Origin: Coralloluteibacterium thermophilum
GTDB taxonomy: Bacteria; Pseudomonadota; Gammaproteobacteria; Xanthomonadales; Xanthomonadaceae
Assembly: GCF_042654365.1 (NCBI RefSeq)
Contig: NZ_JBHSGG010000043.1
Span: 1-64,000 of the forward strand
DNA: 64,000 bases
Reading direction: 5' to 3'
Under the pieces are notes generated by a model that was not told where the DNA came from, did not search any database, and was given only the letters and a program-made list of their open reading frames with translations. Both the position numbers and the translations under genes were made by a program. This document shows positions 9,030-19,783 of this stretch, in pieces; the stretch's first letter is position 1; the number at the start of each line of letters is the position of its first letter.

Positions 9030-11264
9030 ATGAGCGCATGGAACATCGATCGCCGCACGCGCCAGGGTAGCGGGCTTGGCCGCGCCGTGCGATCGGCCTT
9101 TCTGGCCGCGGTACTGGCCGCTGCCGCCACGCCGGCCTTCGCCGACGGGACGCTGCAGGACGTCAGCTTCGACGCAGGCGCCAGCGGCAGCGTCGACATC
9201 CGCCTGAGCTTCGACCAGGCGCCGACGGAGGTGCAGGCCTTCACCACGGACAATCCGCCGCGCATCGCGATCGACCTGCCGAACGTCAGCAACGGCTTCG
9301 ACGCGCGCCGCCTCGCCGTGGGCGCCGGTGCGACCAGCGCCGTGTCGACCGCCGAGGCGAACGGCCGTACCCGCGTGGTGGTGGATCTGTTCCGGCCCGC
9401 GACCTACGAGACCCGCGTCGAGGGCAACAACCTCATCGTGTCCGTGCACGGCGGCCGCGCCAACAGCACCGCACCGGCGCTCGCGAATCCTGCCGACCCG
9501 GCCAAGCGCCTGCCGGCCGCCGTGGCGGTCTCGAACATCGACTTCCGCCGCAGCGAGAACGGTGCGGGTCGCCTGATCCTGCGCTTCGACGGCGACGGTG
9601 CCGCCGCCGACCTGCGCAACGACCGGGACAGGGTCGTCCTCGACCTGGCCAACGCCAGCCTGCCGGCGACGCTGCAGCGTCGCCTGGACGTGACCGACTT
9701 CGCCACGCCCGTGCGCACCATCGAGCCGCGTCCGCACAACGGCGGAACGCAGCTCGTGCTGAACACCGCGGGCGCCTACGAGTCGCTCGCCTACCAGACC
9801 GGCAACGAGTACATCGTCGAGGTGACGCCGCGCGCCCGCGAGGAGGCGCCGGTCGCCGCACGCGCCGGGCGCCAGGAGCCCACCTACTCGGGCAACCCGG
9901 TCACCTTCAACTTCCAGGACATCCCGGTCCGCACCGTCCTGCAGCTGATCGCGGAGGAGTCGAACCTCAACATCGTCGCCTCCGACTCGGTGCAGGGCAA
10001 CGTGACCCTGCGCCTGGTCAACGTGCCGTGGGACCAGGCCCTGGACATCGTGCTGCGCGCCAAGTCGCTGGACAAGCGCCGCGATGGCTCCGTGGTCTGG
10101 GTGGCGCCGCAGGCCGAGCTCGCTTCTTATGAGCAGGCGCGCGAGGACGCCCGCATCGCCCTCGAGCAGCGCGCCGAGCTGGTGACCGAATACATCCAGG
10201 TCAACTACGGCAACGCCGAGGACATCGCCAAGCTGCTCACCGACGAGAGCAAGACGGGCCAGAGCGGCGGTGGTCAGGGTGCAGGCGGTACGGGCAACGA
10301 CCGCGGCTTCCTGTCGGCCCGCGGCAGCGTCAGCTTCGACCGCCGCACCAACACCCTGCTCGTGGTCGACATCCCGAAGAAGATCGAAGAGATCCGCAGC
10401 ATGGTCGAGCTGCTCGACCGCGCCGTCGACCAGGTGCTGATCGAAGCCCGCATCGTGGTCGCGAGCGAATCGTTCTCGCGCGAGCTGGGCGTACGCTTCG
10501 GCGTTGCCGGGCGCGAGGCCAACGACAACAACGTGATCGGCATTGGCGGTTCCGGCTCGCAGAACAGAGGGAACCTCGAGGTCACGCCCAACGCGCCGAT
10601 TCCCGGCACGGGCGTGGTCCCGCGGAACCCGCGGAACTTCGAGAACCCCATGGGTGGCGGCTACAACGTCAATCTCCCGGTGTCCTCCGCCGCGGGCGCG
10701 ATGGCGTTGAGCATCCTCGGCGACAACTACCTGCTGGACCTGGAGCTCAGCGCACTGCAGCAGGAGGGGCGCGGCGAGGTCATCTCCAACCCGCGCGTGA
10801 TCACCAGCAACCAGCAGGAAGCCCTGATCAAGCAGGGCGACGAAGTCGGCTACGTCACCCTGCAGCAGAGCGGCGGCGGCACCGGCAACTTCACCGTCGA
10901 GTTCAAGGAAGTGGTGCTCGAGCTGCGCGTGACGCCGACGATCACGCAGGACGGCCGCGTCTTCCTCAACATGTCGGTCAAGAAGGACGAGCTGCTCGGC
11001 TTCACCGAGACGCCGCTCTACCGCGTGCCGAACATCTCCAAGCGCGAGGTCAACACCGCGGTGCTGGTCAACAATGGCCAGACGGTCTCGATCGGTGGCG
11101 TGTACGAGTTCTCCACCCGCGAGGATGTCAGCAAGGTGCCGTGGCTGGGCGACCTGCCGTTCTTCGGCAACTTCTTCCGCAACCGCAACCGGAGCAACGA
11201 CAAGGCCGAGCTGCTGATCTTCGTGACGCCGAAGATCCTCGACATCGGGGAAGGGGTCCGCTGA
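9030..11264 (+). CDS. pilQ: Type IV pilus secretin PilQ
   Basis: PilQ forms the outer-membrane ring through which the pilus passes. From the chosen ATG (GGGGA 7 nt upstream) it is 744 residues with a signal peptide ending ATPAFA. AMIN domains that bind peptidoglycan occupy roughly residues 40-270. Next come the secretin N0/STN segment (VTFNFQDIPVRTVLQLIAEE), an N1 domain (EYIQVNYGNAEDIAKLL) and the secretin core from VLIEARIVVASESFSRELG to the end, including VPWLGDLPFFGNFF. An alternative ATG at 9012 overlaps the pilP stop and would add six residues. Last gene of the operon; a strong terminator follows. Confidence 0.96.
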   Translation: MSAWNIDRRTRQGSGLGRAVRSAFLAAVLAAAATPAFADGTLQDVSFDAGASGSVDIRLSFDQAPTEVQAFTTDNPPRIAIDLPNVSNGFDARRLAVGAGATSAVSTAEANGRTRVVVDLFRPATYETRVEGNNLIVSVHGGRANSTAPALANPADPAKRLPAAVAVSNIDFRRSENGAGRLILRFDGDGAAADLRNDRDRVVLDLANASLPATLQRRLDVTDFATPVRTIEPRPHNGGTQLVLNTAGAYESLAYQTGNEYIVEVTPRAREEAPVAARAGRQEPTYSGNPVTFNFQDIPVRTVLQLIAEESNLNIVASDSVQGNVTLRLVNVPWDQALDIVLRAKSLDKRRDGSVVWVAPQAELASYEQAREDARIALEQRAELVTEYIQVNYGNAEDIAKLLTDESKTGQSGGGQGAGGTGNDRGFLSARGSVSFDRRTNTLLVVDIPKKIEEIRSMVELLDRAVDQVLIEARIVVASESFSRELGVRFGVAGREANDNNVIGIGGSGSQNRGNLEVTPNAPIPGTGVVPRNPRNFENPMGGGYNVNLPVSSAAGAMALSILGDNYLLDLELSALQQEGRGEVISNPRVITSNQQEALIKQGDEVGYVTLQQSGGGTGNFTVEFKEVVLELRVTPTITQDGRVFLNMSVKKDELLGFTETPLYRVPNISKREVNTAVLVNNGQTVSIGGVYEFSTREDVSKVPWLGDLPFFGNFFRNRNRSNDKAELLIFVTPKILDIGEGVR

Positions 11265-11281
11265 GGCCCGTGCCGCAATGG

Positions 11282-11311
11282 GAACCGGGGCCGCGCAAGC
11301 GGCCCCGGTTC
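11282..11311 (+). terminator. Intrinsic terminator of the pil operon
   Basis: A perfect 13-bp stem (GAACCGGGGCCGC with GCGGCCCCGGTTC) closes a GCAA loop 17 bp after the pilQ stop and is followed by GTTTCG. It separates the pil operon from the MoxR/Bat operon. Confidence 0.8.
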
Positions 11312-11427
11312 GTTTCGGGACGCGTCGGGGCCTCGTGCGCGGTCGCGGCCACCCTGGCGTCCGCGCGGCGGATCGTGAACCATCGCAGGCTCCGCAGGTC
11401 CAAGCGCAGTCTCCAGGAGTCGTACCC

Positions 11428-12431
<1,004 letters not shown>

Positions 12432-12435
<4 letters not shown>

Positions 12436-13343
12436 GCCGGCAGGAGACGGTCCCGCCCGGCGACGGCGTCCGCCCGGATCTCGCCGATCTCATCGCGCTG
12501 CGCGAACGCGTGCGCGCCTGGCCGCCCGCGGGCCGCGGCGTGCACGGCGCGACGGGGAGCAGCTCCCGGCTGCGCGGCCGCGGCATGGACTACGCGGAGT
12601 CGCGGCCCTACGCCCAGGGCGACGACGCCCGCCACATCGACTGGCGCCTGACCGCGCGCAGCGGGCGGACCCACACCAAGGTCTTCCACGCCGAGCGCGA
12701 GCGCGTCTCCCTGTTGATCTGCGACACCGCGCCGGCGCTCTACTTCGGCACGCGCGTGTGCTTCAAGTCGGTGCAGGCCGCGCGCGCCGGCGCCTTGGCG
12801 GCCTGGGCCTCGCAGCGCAGCGGCGACCGCATCGGGGCGATCCGGGCGGGCGACGAGGCGCCGCAGCCGCCGGCGGGCGGCGTGCGCGGCGCGCAGCGCG
12901 CGCTCGACACGCTCGCGCGCTGGTACGCAGGTCCGCCCGCCGACGACCGCGGCCTCGACGAGGCGCTGGCCGCCGGCGGGCGCCTGCTGCGCCCGGGCGG
13001 CCGGATCGTGGTGCTCGCCGATCCGGCCAGCCTGGAGGCGGTGGACGACGCCCGCCTGGCCCTGCTCGCCGAGCACCACGAGCTGTGCGTGGTGCTGCTG
13101 GTGGATCCCCTGGAGCGGGCCCCGCCCCGCGCGCGCGTGGCCCTGCAGGCGGGCGACACCCGGCACGTGCTCGATCTCGCCGGAGCGCAGGCCCGGGAGG
13201 CGTGGCGCGCGCGCTTCGAGGCGCCGGTCGAGCGCGCATGCACGCGCCTGCAGCGCGTCGCCGCGGCGACGCTGGTGCTGTCGACCGATGCCGCGCCCGA
13301 GGCGATCCTGCCTCTCCTGATGCCGGGACGGGTGGCGGCATGA
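12432..13343 (+). CDS. DUF58 domain protein of the MoxR/Bat cluster
   Basis: The 303-residue protein begins with a GTG that overlaps the moxR stop. It has the DUF58 signature SRLRGRGMDYAESRPYAQGDDARHIDWRLTARSG near residues 45-77, followed by a degenerate von Willebrand A-like fold (LLICDTAP, RIVVLADP). DUF58 proteins almost always accompany MoxR ATPases. No membrane segments are obvious, so it is probably cytoplasmic. Its exact role is unknown. Confidence 0.88.
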
Positions 13344-13822
13344 GCATCCTGCTGCTGGCGGCGCAGGCCGGACCCGAGCTGCGCGACATCCACCTGCCGC
13401 CGCCCCCGGGCATCTGGCCGCTGGCCTGGGGCTGGTGGGTGCTGATCGCCCTGGGCGCCGTCGCGCTGGGCATCCTCGTGTGGTCGTTGCGGCGCCGGGC
13501 CGTGCGCCGCCGGCGCCGTGCCGCGCTGGCCGGGGCCTTCGACACGGCGCTGGCCGGGGCCGGCGATCCCGCGGCGCGTCTGCGCACGATGTCCGAACAC
13601 CTGCGCCGCGCCGCGCGGCTGCGCGATCCCGGCGCCGTCGCGCTGCGGGGCGACGCCTGGCTGCGCTTCCTCGACGGCGACGATCCCTCGCGCCCCTTCA
13701 GTGCGGGCCCGGGGCGCGTGCTGGAAAGCGGGCCCTACCAGGCGCGGGCGGATGCCGCCGCAGTGGCGAAGGCCGAGCCCCTGGTGCGCCGTCGCTACCT
13801 CGACATGACGGGGGGCCGATGA
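13340..13822 (+). CDS. DUF4381-like membrane protein of the Bat cluster
   Basis: The 160-residue protein starts at ATG 13340, overlapping the previous stop by 4 nt. The sequence LRDIHLPPPPGIWPLAWGWWVL leads into one membrane helix (about 30-52), followed by an Arg-rich stretch and a helical cytoplasmic domain ending with QVKAEPLVRRRYL-like residues. The PxPxxxWPxAxGWW motif before the helix is typical of DUF4381 proteins found between DUF58 and the first vWA gene in MoxR clusters. No enzymatic motif is visible. Confidence 0.82.
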   Translation: MSILLLAAQAGPELRDIHLPPPPGIWPLAWGWWVLIALGAVALGILVWSLRRRAVRRRRRAALAGAFDTALAGAGDPAARLRTMSEHLRRAARLRDPGAVALRGDAWLRFLDGDDPSRPFSAGPGRVLESGPYQARADAAAVAKAEPLVRRRYLDMTGGR

Positions 13823-14820
13823 ACGCGCTCGCGGGCATCGTCCTCGCCTGGCCCTGGCTGCTGCTGGCGTTGCCCCTGCCGCTGCTGGTGGCGCGCCTGC
13901 TGCCGGCCGCGCCCGACGCCGGCGCCGCGCTGCGGGTGCCCTACGCCCAGCGGCTCGCGGGGCTCGGCGAGCCGGCGCGCGCGCGCCACCTGCGCCTGGC
14001 CTGGCTGCCGCTGCTGGCCTGGGCGCTGCTGTGCGTGGCCGCCGCGCGGCCGCAGCGGCTCGGCGAGGTGGTCCAGCCGCCGCAGAGCGCCCGCGACCTG
14101 ATGCTGGCGGTCGACCTCTCCGGCAGCATGTCCGAGCCCGACATGCAGCTCGGTGGGCGGCCGGTCGAGCGGCTGGCGGCGGCCAAGGCCGTGCTCGGCG
14201 ACTTCCTCGACCGCCGCCAGGGCGACCGCGTCGGCCTGATCCTGTTCGGCGAACGCGCCTATGCCGTGACCCCGCTCACCCTCGACCTGGAGACGGTGCG
14301 CCAGCAACTGGCGGACAGCGTCGTCGCGCTCGCCGGGCGCGAGACCGCCATCGGCGACGCGATCGGCCTCGCGGTCAAGCGGCTGCGCGAGCAGCCGGAG
14401 GGGCAGCGCGTCCTGATCCTGCTGACCGACGGCGTCAACAACGCCGGTGCCCTGGAGCCCGCGAAGGCGGCGGAACTGGCGGCGGTCGCGGGCGTGCGCG
14501 TGCATACCATCGGGTTCGGCGGCGAGGGCGGCGGGCTGGGCGCGCTGTTCGGCATGCGGATGCCGGGCGGTGCCGACGCCATCGACGAGGAGGCGCTACG
14601 CGAGGTGGCCGAGCTCACCGGCGGGCGCTACTTCCGCGCCCGCGATACCCAGGAGCTGGCTGGCATCTACGCCGAACTCGACCGCATCGAACCCGTCGAG
14701 CGCGAGGGCGAGATACAGCGGCCGCGCGACGAGCTCTATGCCTGGCCGCTCGGGCTGGCGCTGGCGCTCGCGGCGTCCGGGCTGCTGCTGCGCCGGCCGC
14801 GCGCGGGCGGAGGTGCATGA
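13819..14820 (+). CDS. BatA-like von Willebrand factor A membrane protein
   Basis: The 333 residues hold two membrane helices at the N-terminus (about 8-32 and 55-75), a vWA domain, and a membrane helix at the C-terminus (about 305-325). The metal-ion-dependent adhesion site is intact: DLSGSMS near residue 100, a Thr in the GRETAIGDAI loop, and TDGVNN. This is the BatA (aerotolerance-type) layout, with the vWA domain probably exposed to the periplasm. It overlaps its neighbours by 4 nt on both sides. The physiological role of Bat proteins is poorly settled, so I avoid a stronger claim. Confidence 0.9.
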   Translation: MNALAGIVLAWPWLLLALPLPLLVARLLPAAPDAGAALRVPYAQRLAGLGEPARARHLRLAWLPLLAWALLCVAAARPQRLGEVVQPPQSARDLMLAVDLSGSMSEPDMQLGGRPVERLAAAKAVLGDFLDRRQGDRVGLILFGERAYAVTPLTLDLETVRQQLADSVVALAGRETAIGDAIGLAVKRLREQPEGQRVLILLTDGVNNAGALEPAKAAELAAVAGVRVHTIGFGGEGGGLGALFGMRMPGGADAIDEEALREVAELTGGRYFRARDTQELAGIYAELDRIEPVEREGEIQRPRDELYAWPLGLALALAASGLLLRRPRAGGGA

Positions 14821-16610
14821 GCATGGTCGACGGACTCGTCTTCCTGCGTCCCGCCTGGCTCCTGTTGCTGCTCGGGCTTCCGCTGCTGGCCTGGCTGTGG
14901 CGGCGGCGTCGGCAGGCGGACGCCGCCTGGCGCGACAGCGTCGATCCGCACCTGTTGCCGCATCTTCTCGACGCCCGCGGGGGCGGCCGGCGCGACCTGC
15001 CGCTGCTGCTGGCCGCGTGCGTCCTCGTGCTGGCGACGTTCGCGCTGGCCGGGCCCAGCTGGCGCCACGACAGCCAGCCGCTGTGGCGGCCGCAGGCGGC
15101 CCTGGTGGTGGCGCTGGACCTGTCCTCGTCCATGCTGGCCGAGGACATCGCCCCGTCCCGGATCGCGCGCGTACGCTACAAGCTCGCCGAGCTGCTCGAG
15201 ACGCGCCGCGGCGGCCAGGTGGGGCTGGTGGTCTACGCGGACGACGCCTTCGTCGTGTCGCCTCTCACCGAGGACGCCGCCACGGTGCGTGCCTTCCTGG
15301 ACGCGCTGTCGCCCGACATCATGCCCGTCGATGGCCAACGGCCGGAGCGCGCCATCGCCCGCGCGGTCGCGCTGATGGAGAACGCCGGCTTCGCGACCGG
15401 AACCGTGCTGGTGATCACCGACAGCGCGGGGAACGCGGCCGGCCGCGCGGCAGCGGCCGCGCGCGGCAAAGGGTTCACCGTCTCCGTGCTCGGCGTGGGC
15501 ACCGAGCAGGGCGCGCCGGTCACCACCGGCAGCGGCTTCCTGGCGGACCGCGGCGGCGGGCTGCGCATGCCCCGGCTGGATCCCGCCGCGCTGCGCGAAC
15601 TGGCCGCGGCGGGAGGCGGGCGCTATGCCGCATTGAGCGGCGACCGCGAGGATCTCGAGACCCTCGGCGTGCTCGACCCGCAGGCGGTGGCCGCCGGCGG
15701 CGAGGAGAGCGTCGTCGGCCGCCGCGCCGACGGCGGCATCTGGCTGGTCCTGGCGCTGCTGCCGCTGGCCCTACTCGCGTTCCGGCGCGGCTGGCTGATG
15801 GTCCTCGCGGTCGTGATGGTGCTGCCGGTCGCCACGCCTGCGCAGGCGGGCGGCCTGGAGGGGGCCTTCCGCCGCGCCGACCAGCGCGCGCGGGACGCGC
15901 TGGAGGCGGGCGATGTCGAGCGCGCCCGCAGCCTGGCGCGCGATCCCGCACTCGCCGCGGCGGCGGCCTACCGCGCCGGCGACCATGCCGCCGCGGCGGC
16001 GATCTGGGAGCGCCTGGACGGCGTGGACGCCGACTACAACCGGGGCAACGCACTGGCGCGCGCCGGGGATTACGAGGCCGCGCTCGCCGCCTACGACGCC
16101 GCGCTCGCGCGCGATCCCGGGCACGAGGACGCCGAGGCCAACCGCCGCGCCGTGCAGGAGTGGCTCGAGCGCCAGCCGCCGCAGCCGCAGGAGGGCGGCG
16201 AGGGCGGGCAGGACCCGCCGCCGGAGCCCGGGCCGGGCGAGGACGCGCAGCAGGGCCAGGGCGACAGTCCGGCGCAGCCCGGGCAGGACCCGCAACAGGA
16301 CGCCGACGCCGAGCCCGGGGACGCCGACGGCGCACGCGACCCGGAGGCGTCGCCGGAGCCCGAGCCGGGCGACGAGGACGCGCAGCGCGAGGCCGAGGCC
16401 GCGGCGCGTGCGGAGATGGAGCGCGCGCTCGCCGAACGCGCGCAGCAGGAAGGCACCGCGCAGGTCGATCCCGAAGCGCGCCGCGAGGACGAGCAGCGCC
16501 AGGCCGTCGAGCAGTGGCTGCGTCGCGTGCCGGACGATCCCGGCGGCCTGCTGCGCCGCAAGTTCGAGCTCGAGCACCGCCGCCGGCAACTGCAAGGAGA
16601 TTCCCGATGA
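14817..16610 (+). CDS. BatB-like vWA protein fused to TPR repeats (BatB-BatC)
   Basis: The 597 residues begin with two membrane helices, then a vWA domain with the adhesion site DLSSSMLAED, VYADDAFVVSPLT and ITDSAGNAA, then further hydrophobic segments around residues 305-345. After an AQA-type junction come tetratricopeptide repeats (ADYNRGNALARAGDYEAALAAYDAAL). A long acidic Pro/Gln/Glu tail of about 120 residues follows, ending in a charged helix. In many genomes the vWA part (BatB) and TPR part (BatC) are separate genes. Here they form one reading frame, a recurring gammaproteobacterial arrangement. It overlaps both neighbours by 4 nt. Confidence 0.88.
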   Translation: MSMVDGLVFLRPAWLLLLLGLPLLAWLWRRRRQADAAWRDSVDPHLLPHLLDARGGGRRDLPLLLAACVLVLATFALAGPSWRHDSQPLWRPQAALVVALDLSSSMLAEDIAPSRIARVRYKLAELLETRRGGQVGLVVYADDAFVVSPLTEDAATVRAFLDALSPDIMPVDGQRPERAIARAVALMENAGFATGTVLVITDSAGNAAGRAAAAARGKGFTVSVLGVGTEQGAPVTTGSGFLADRGGGLRMPRLDPAALRELAAAGGGRYAALSGDREDLETLGVLDPQAVAAGGEESVVGRRADGGIWLVLALLPLALLAFRRGWLMVLAVVMVLPVATPAQAGGLEGAFRRADQRARDALEAGDVERARSLARDPALAAAAAYRAGDHAAAAAIWERLDGVDADYNRGNALARAGDYEAALAAYDAALARDPGHEDAEANRRAVQEWLERQPPQPQEGGEGGQDPPPEPGPGEDAQQGQGDSPAQPGQDPQQDADAEPGDADGARDPEASPEPEPGDEDAQREAEAAARAEMERALAERAQQEGTAQVDPEARREDEQRQAVEQWLRRVPDDPGGLLRRKFELEHRRRQLQGDSR

Positions 16611-18259
16611 GACGCCTGCCTGGCTGCGTCCTGTTCGTCGTGCTGGCCCTGCTCGCGCTGCCGGCGCTGGCCGCGCCGCGCGCCTGGCTCGACCGCGACC
16701 GCGTGGTCCTCGGCGAGACGGTGACGCTCAACATCGAGGTCGCGCGCGCGACCGGCGAACCCGACCTGTCCCCGCTGGACGAGGACTTCGTCGTGCGCGG
16801 CCGTTCGAGCAGCAGCCAGACGCGCATCGTCAACGGCAACGCGAGCACGTCCACCCTGTACGGGGTGACGCTCGAACCGCGCCGCGAGGGCGTCATCGGC
16901 ATCCCGCGCCTGCGCATCGGGGACGTGGAGACCGAGCCGCTGGCGCTGACCGTCGCGCCCGCGTCCACCCGGGTGGCGCGCGCGGGCGACCCGGTGTTCG
17001 TGGAGAGCGAGCTCGAGACCGACGCCCCCTACGTGCAGCAGTCGGTGGCCTACACCGTGCGGCTGTACTACGCGGTGACGCTGCTGGACGGGCAACTGGA
17101 GGCGCCGACGCCCGACGGCGTGGCGGTGCAGCGCATCGGCGACGACGTGACCTATCAGCGCAGCCTCGCGGGGCGGCGCTACAACGTGGTGGAGCGCCGT
17201 TTCCTGGTGACGCCGGAGCGCAGCGGCACCATCGAGATCCCGCCCGCACGGTTCCGCGGCCGCGCGCTGGGCAGCGGTTTCGACGCCTTCATGCAGGACA
17301 GCCAGGTCTCGGCGACCTCCGGCACGCCGCAGACGCTCGAGGTGCGTCCGCAGCCGGCGGATGCCCCCAGCCCCTGGCTGGCGGTGCGCGCGCTCGACCT
17401 GGAAATGGAGCCCCCGCCGGAGAGCGGCCGCGCCGGCGAGCCGCTCCTAGTCACCGTGCGCCTGCGCGCCGACGGCGCGACCGCGGCCCAGTTGCCCGAC
17501 CTGGGCTTCCCGGAGGTCGCCGGCGCGCAGGTCTTCCCGGAGCCGGCGGACACGCGCGAACAGTGGCGCGACGGCCGTGTGCAGACGACCCTGAGCCGCC
17601 GCTTCGCCATCGTGCCGCGCACCGGGGGGACCCTCGAGGTGCCGGCGCTGGAGGTGGGCTGGTGGAACGTCGAGGACGATCGCCGCGAGGCCGCGCGGCT
17701 GCCGGGCTTCGAGGTCGACGTGGCGGGTGCCGGCGTCGCGCCGCGCGCTCCCGCGGACGCCGCCGCGGCACCGGTGGATGCGCCCGTGGGGGCCTCCCCC
17801 GGGGTGGGCGGAGCGGTCTGGCCCTGGCAACTGGCGACGCTGGTGCTCGGCCTGGCCTGTGCCGTCCTGCTGGTGCGCGATCGCCGGCGCGTCGCACCGG
17901 CCGCGTCCGCGCCTGCAGCGACCCCCGCGGCCGGCGCCGGGCGCGGGGCGGAGGCCGCGCGCGCGCTGCGCAGGGCGCTGGACGAAGGCGACCTCGGCGC
18001 GGTCGCGGAGGCCCTGGTCGATCTCTGCGGCACGCGCGGACGCGGCGGGCTGGAGGCCGTGGCGGGCCGCCTGGCCGACCCGGCGCAGCAGGCCGCGGTG
18101 GACGCCCTCGCGCGGGCGCGCTGGGGCGGCGGCGATCCGCGGCCGACGCGGGAGCAACTGCGCAGCGCCTTCGCCGACGGGCCGAGGCTGCGCAGCGTGG
18201 CGCCCGACCCGCACCGGGAGGCGCCGCTGCCTCCGCTGTACCCGCCCCGCGCGCGCTGA
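16607..18259 (+). CDS. BatD-like protein (oxygen tolerance family)
   Basis: The 550 residues have a signal peptide (cleavage after LPALA), a large beta-rich region with repeated immunoglobulin-like segments (AWLDRDRVVLGETVTLNIE; LLVTVRLRADG), one membrane helix near residues 402-424 and a cytoplasmic tail of about 125 residues. This matches BatD (pfam BatD), usually the last gene of MoxR/Bat operons. The start overlaps the previous stop by 4 nt. No catalytic residues are recognisable; it probably presents periplasmic domains near the vWA proteins. Confidence 0.88.
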   Translation: MRRLPGCVLFVVLALLALPALAAPRAWLDRDRVVLGETVTLNIEVARATGEPDLSPLDEDFVVRGRSSSSQTRIVNGNASTSTLYGVTLEPRREGVIGIPRLRIGDVETEPLALTVAPASTRVARAGDPVFVESELETDAPYVQQSVAYTVRLYYAVTLLDGQLEAPTPDGVAVQRIGDDVTYQRSLAGRRYNVVERRFLVTPERSGTIEIPPARFRGRALGSGFDAFMQDSQVSATSGTPQTLEVRPQPADAPSPWLAVRALDLEMEPPPESGRAGEPLLVTVRLRADGATAAQLPDLGFPEVAGAQVFPEPADTREQWRDGRVQTTLSRRFAIVPRTGGTLEVPALEVGWWNVEDDRREAARLPGFEVDVAGAGVAPRAPADAAAAPVDAPVGASPGVGGAVWPWQLATLVLGLACAVLLVRDRRRVAPAASAPAATPAAGAGRGAEAARALRRALDEGDLGAVAEALVDLCGTRGRGGLEAVAGRLADPAQQAAVDALARARWGGGDPRPTREQLRSAFADGPRLRSVAPDPHREAPLPPLYPPRAR

Positions 18260-18386
18260 CCCGCCCGGGGCGCCACGACGTCCGGCATTTCTGCCGCCAA
18301 GGCTCCTTGCGTTAGGCTGCGCCGCGCGCGGCGTTCCGCCGCCCCGTCCGCAGCGCCGTTCCGGCCGCGTTTCCTTCGGAGTTTCC

Positions 18387-19679
18387 ATGACCCAATCCGG
18401 CGGCCTTCCGCTGCATACCAAGATGTTGCTCGGCTTCGTGCTGGGCGTGACCGCGGGCATCCTCGCCAACCTGTTCGCCGCGGATGCCGGCTGGCTGGAC
18501 GTCGTCACCACCTACGTGACCGACCCGATCGGACAGCTGTTCCTGCGCCTGCTGTTCATGCTGGTCATTCCGCTGGTGTTCTCCGCGCTGGTCCTGGGCG
18601 TGGTCGAGATCGGCGAGCCCGGCTCCCTGGGCCGCATCGGGCTGAAGACCCTGCTGTGGGTCGCGCTGGTGACCACCATCGCGGTGACCATCGGCCTGAT
18701 CGCGGTCAACGTGCTGCAGCCCGGGTCGGGCCTGGACGAGGCGGCGCGCGACGCGCTGCTGGCGCAGGCCGGCGACCGCGGCAGCGAGATCGCCGCCTCG
18801 CGCGAAGCGGTCACCGGCATGCAGCTCCTGCTCAACCTGGTGCCGCGCAACCCGGTGGCGGCCGCGAGCAACGGCGACCTGATCGCGGTGATGGTGTTCG
18901 CGCTGTTCGTCGGCGTCGCCGCGACCGTGGTGCGCAGCGAGGGCACGCGCACCTTCGTCGGCACCTGCCAGGGCATCTACGACATCTGCCTCAAGCTGAT
19001 CGGCTGGATCATCCAGCTCGCGCCCTACGCCGTCGCGGCGCTGCTGTTCACCATCACCGCGCGGCTCGGCGTGGACGTGCTGTGGCAGCTGGCGCGGTTC
19101 GTGGGCACGGTGCTGCTGGCGCTGGGCATCCACTTCTTCGTGGTCTTCCCGATCCTGCTGTGGGTGGCCGGGCGCGCCTCGCCGCTGCGCTTCTTCCGTG
19201 CCGCGCAGCCGGCCATCCTGACCGCCTTCTCGACCTCCTCCTCCAGCGCGAGCCTCACGACCACGCTCAAGGTGTCGGAGGAGAGCCTGGGCGTGCCGCG
19301 TCACATCGGCCGCTTCGTGTGCACGCTGGGCGCGACCGCCAACATGAACGGCACGGCCCTCTTCGAGGGCGTCACGGTGCTGTTCCTGGCGCAGTTCTAC
19401 GGGGTCGAGCTGGCGCTGAGCCAGCAGGTGATGATCCTCGGCCTGTGCGTGATGGGAGGCATCGGCGCCGCGGGCGTGCCCGGCGGCTCGCTGCCGGTGA
19501 TCGCCATGATCCTCGCCATGTTCGGCATCCCGCCCGAGGGGATCGGCCTCATCCTCGGCGTGGACCGCCTGCTCGACATGTGCCGTACCACGGTCAACGT
19601 CACCGGCGACATGGTCGGCGCGGTGGTGATCGCGCGCTCCGAGGTCGGGAAGACGGTGGCCGCCCCCGCCGACGGCTGA
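18387..19679 (+). CDS. Dicarboxylate/amino acid:cation symporter (DAACS, SLC1-type)
   Basis: The 430-residue protein has about eight membrane helices plus two re-entrant loops. The first loop carries the serine-rich motif STSSSSASLTTT, and helix 7 has the NMNGT motif that coordinates sodium in GltPh-type transporters. GGIGAAGVPGG and a conserved RTTVNVTGD near the end complete the substrate site. The Arg in DMCRTTVNV suggests an acidic substrate such as glutamate, aspartate or a C4-dicarboxylate, but I cannot choose among them. CGGAG lies 5 nt before the ATG. It stands between the Bat operon and tkt. Confidence 0.92.
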   Translation: MTQSGGLPLHTKMLLGFVLGVTAGILANLFAADAGWLDVVTTYVTDPIGQLFLRLLFMLVIPLVFSALVLGVVEIGEPGSLGRIGLKTLLWVALVTTIAVTIGLIAVNVLQPGSGLDEAARDALLAQAGDRGSEIAASREAVTGMQLLLNLVPRNPVAAASNGDLIAVMVFALFVGVAATVVRSEGTRTFVGTCQGIYDICLKLIGWIIQLAPYAVAALLFTITARLGVDVLWQLARFVGTVLLALGIHFFVVFPILLWVAGRASPLRFFRAAQPAILTAFSTSSSSASLTTTLKVSEESLGVPRHIGRFVCTLGATANMNGTALFEGVTVLFLAQFYGVELALSQQVMILGLCVMGGIGAAGVPGGSLPVIAMILAMFGIPPEGIGLILGVDRLLDMCRTTVNVTGDMVGAVVIARSEVGKTVAAPADG

Positions 19680-19783
19680 GCCCGTGCCGGCGCGCGGCGG
19701 AGGTTTGGCCGTCCGCCCGCGCGTCGGCGACAATGACGCGCCGTCGCGACGACGGCCCACGCTATCGCCCTTCCGGAACCCCG

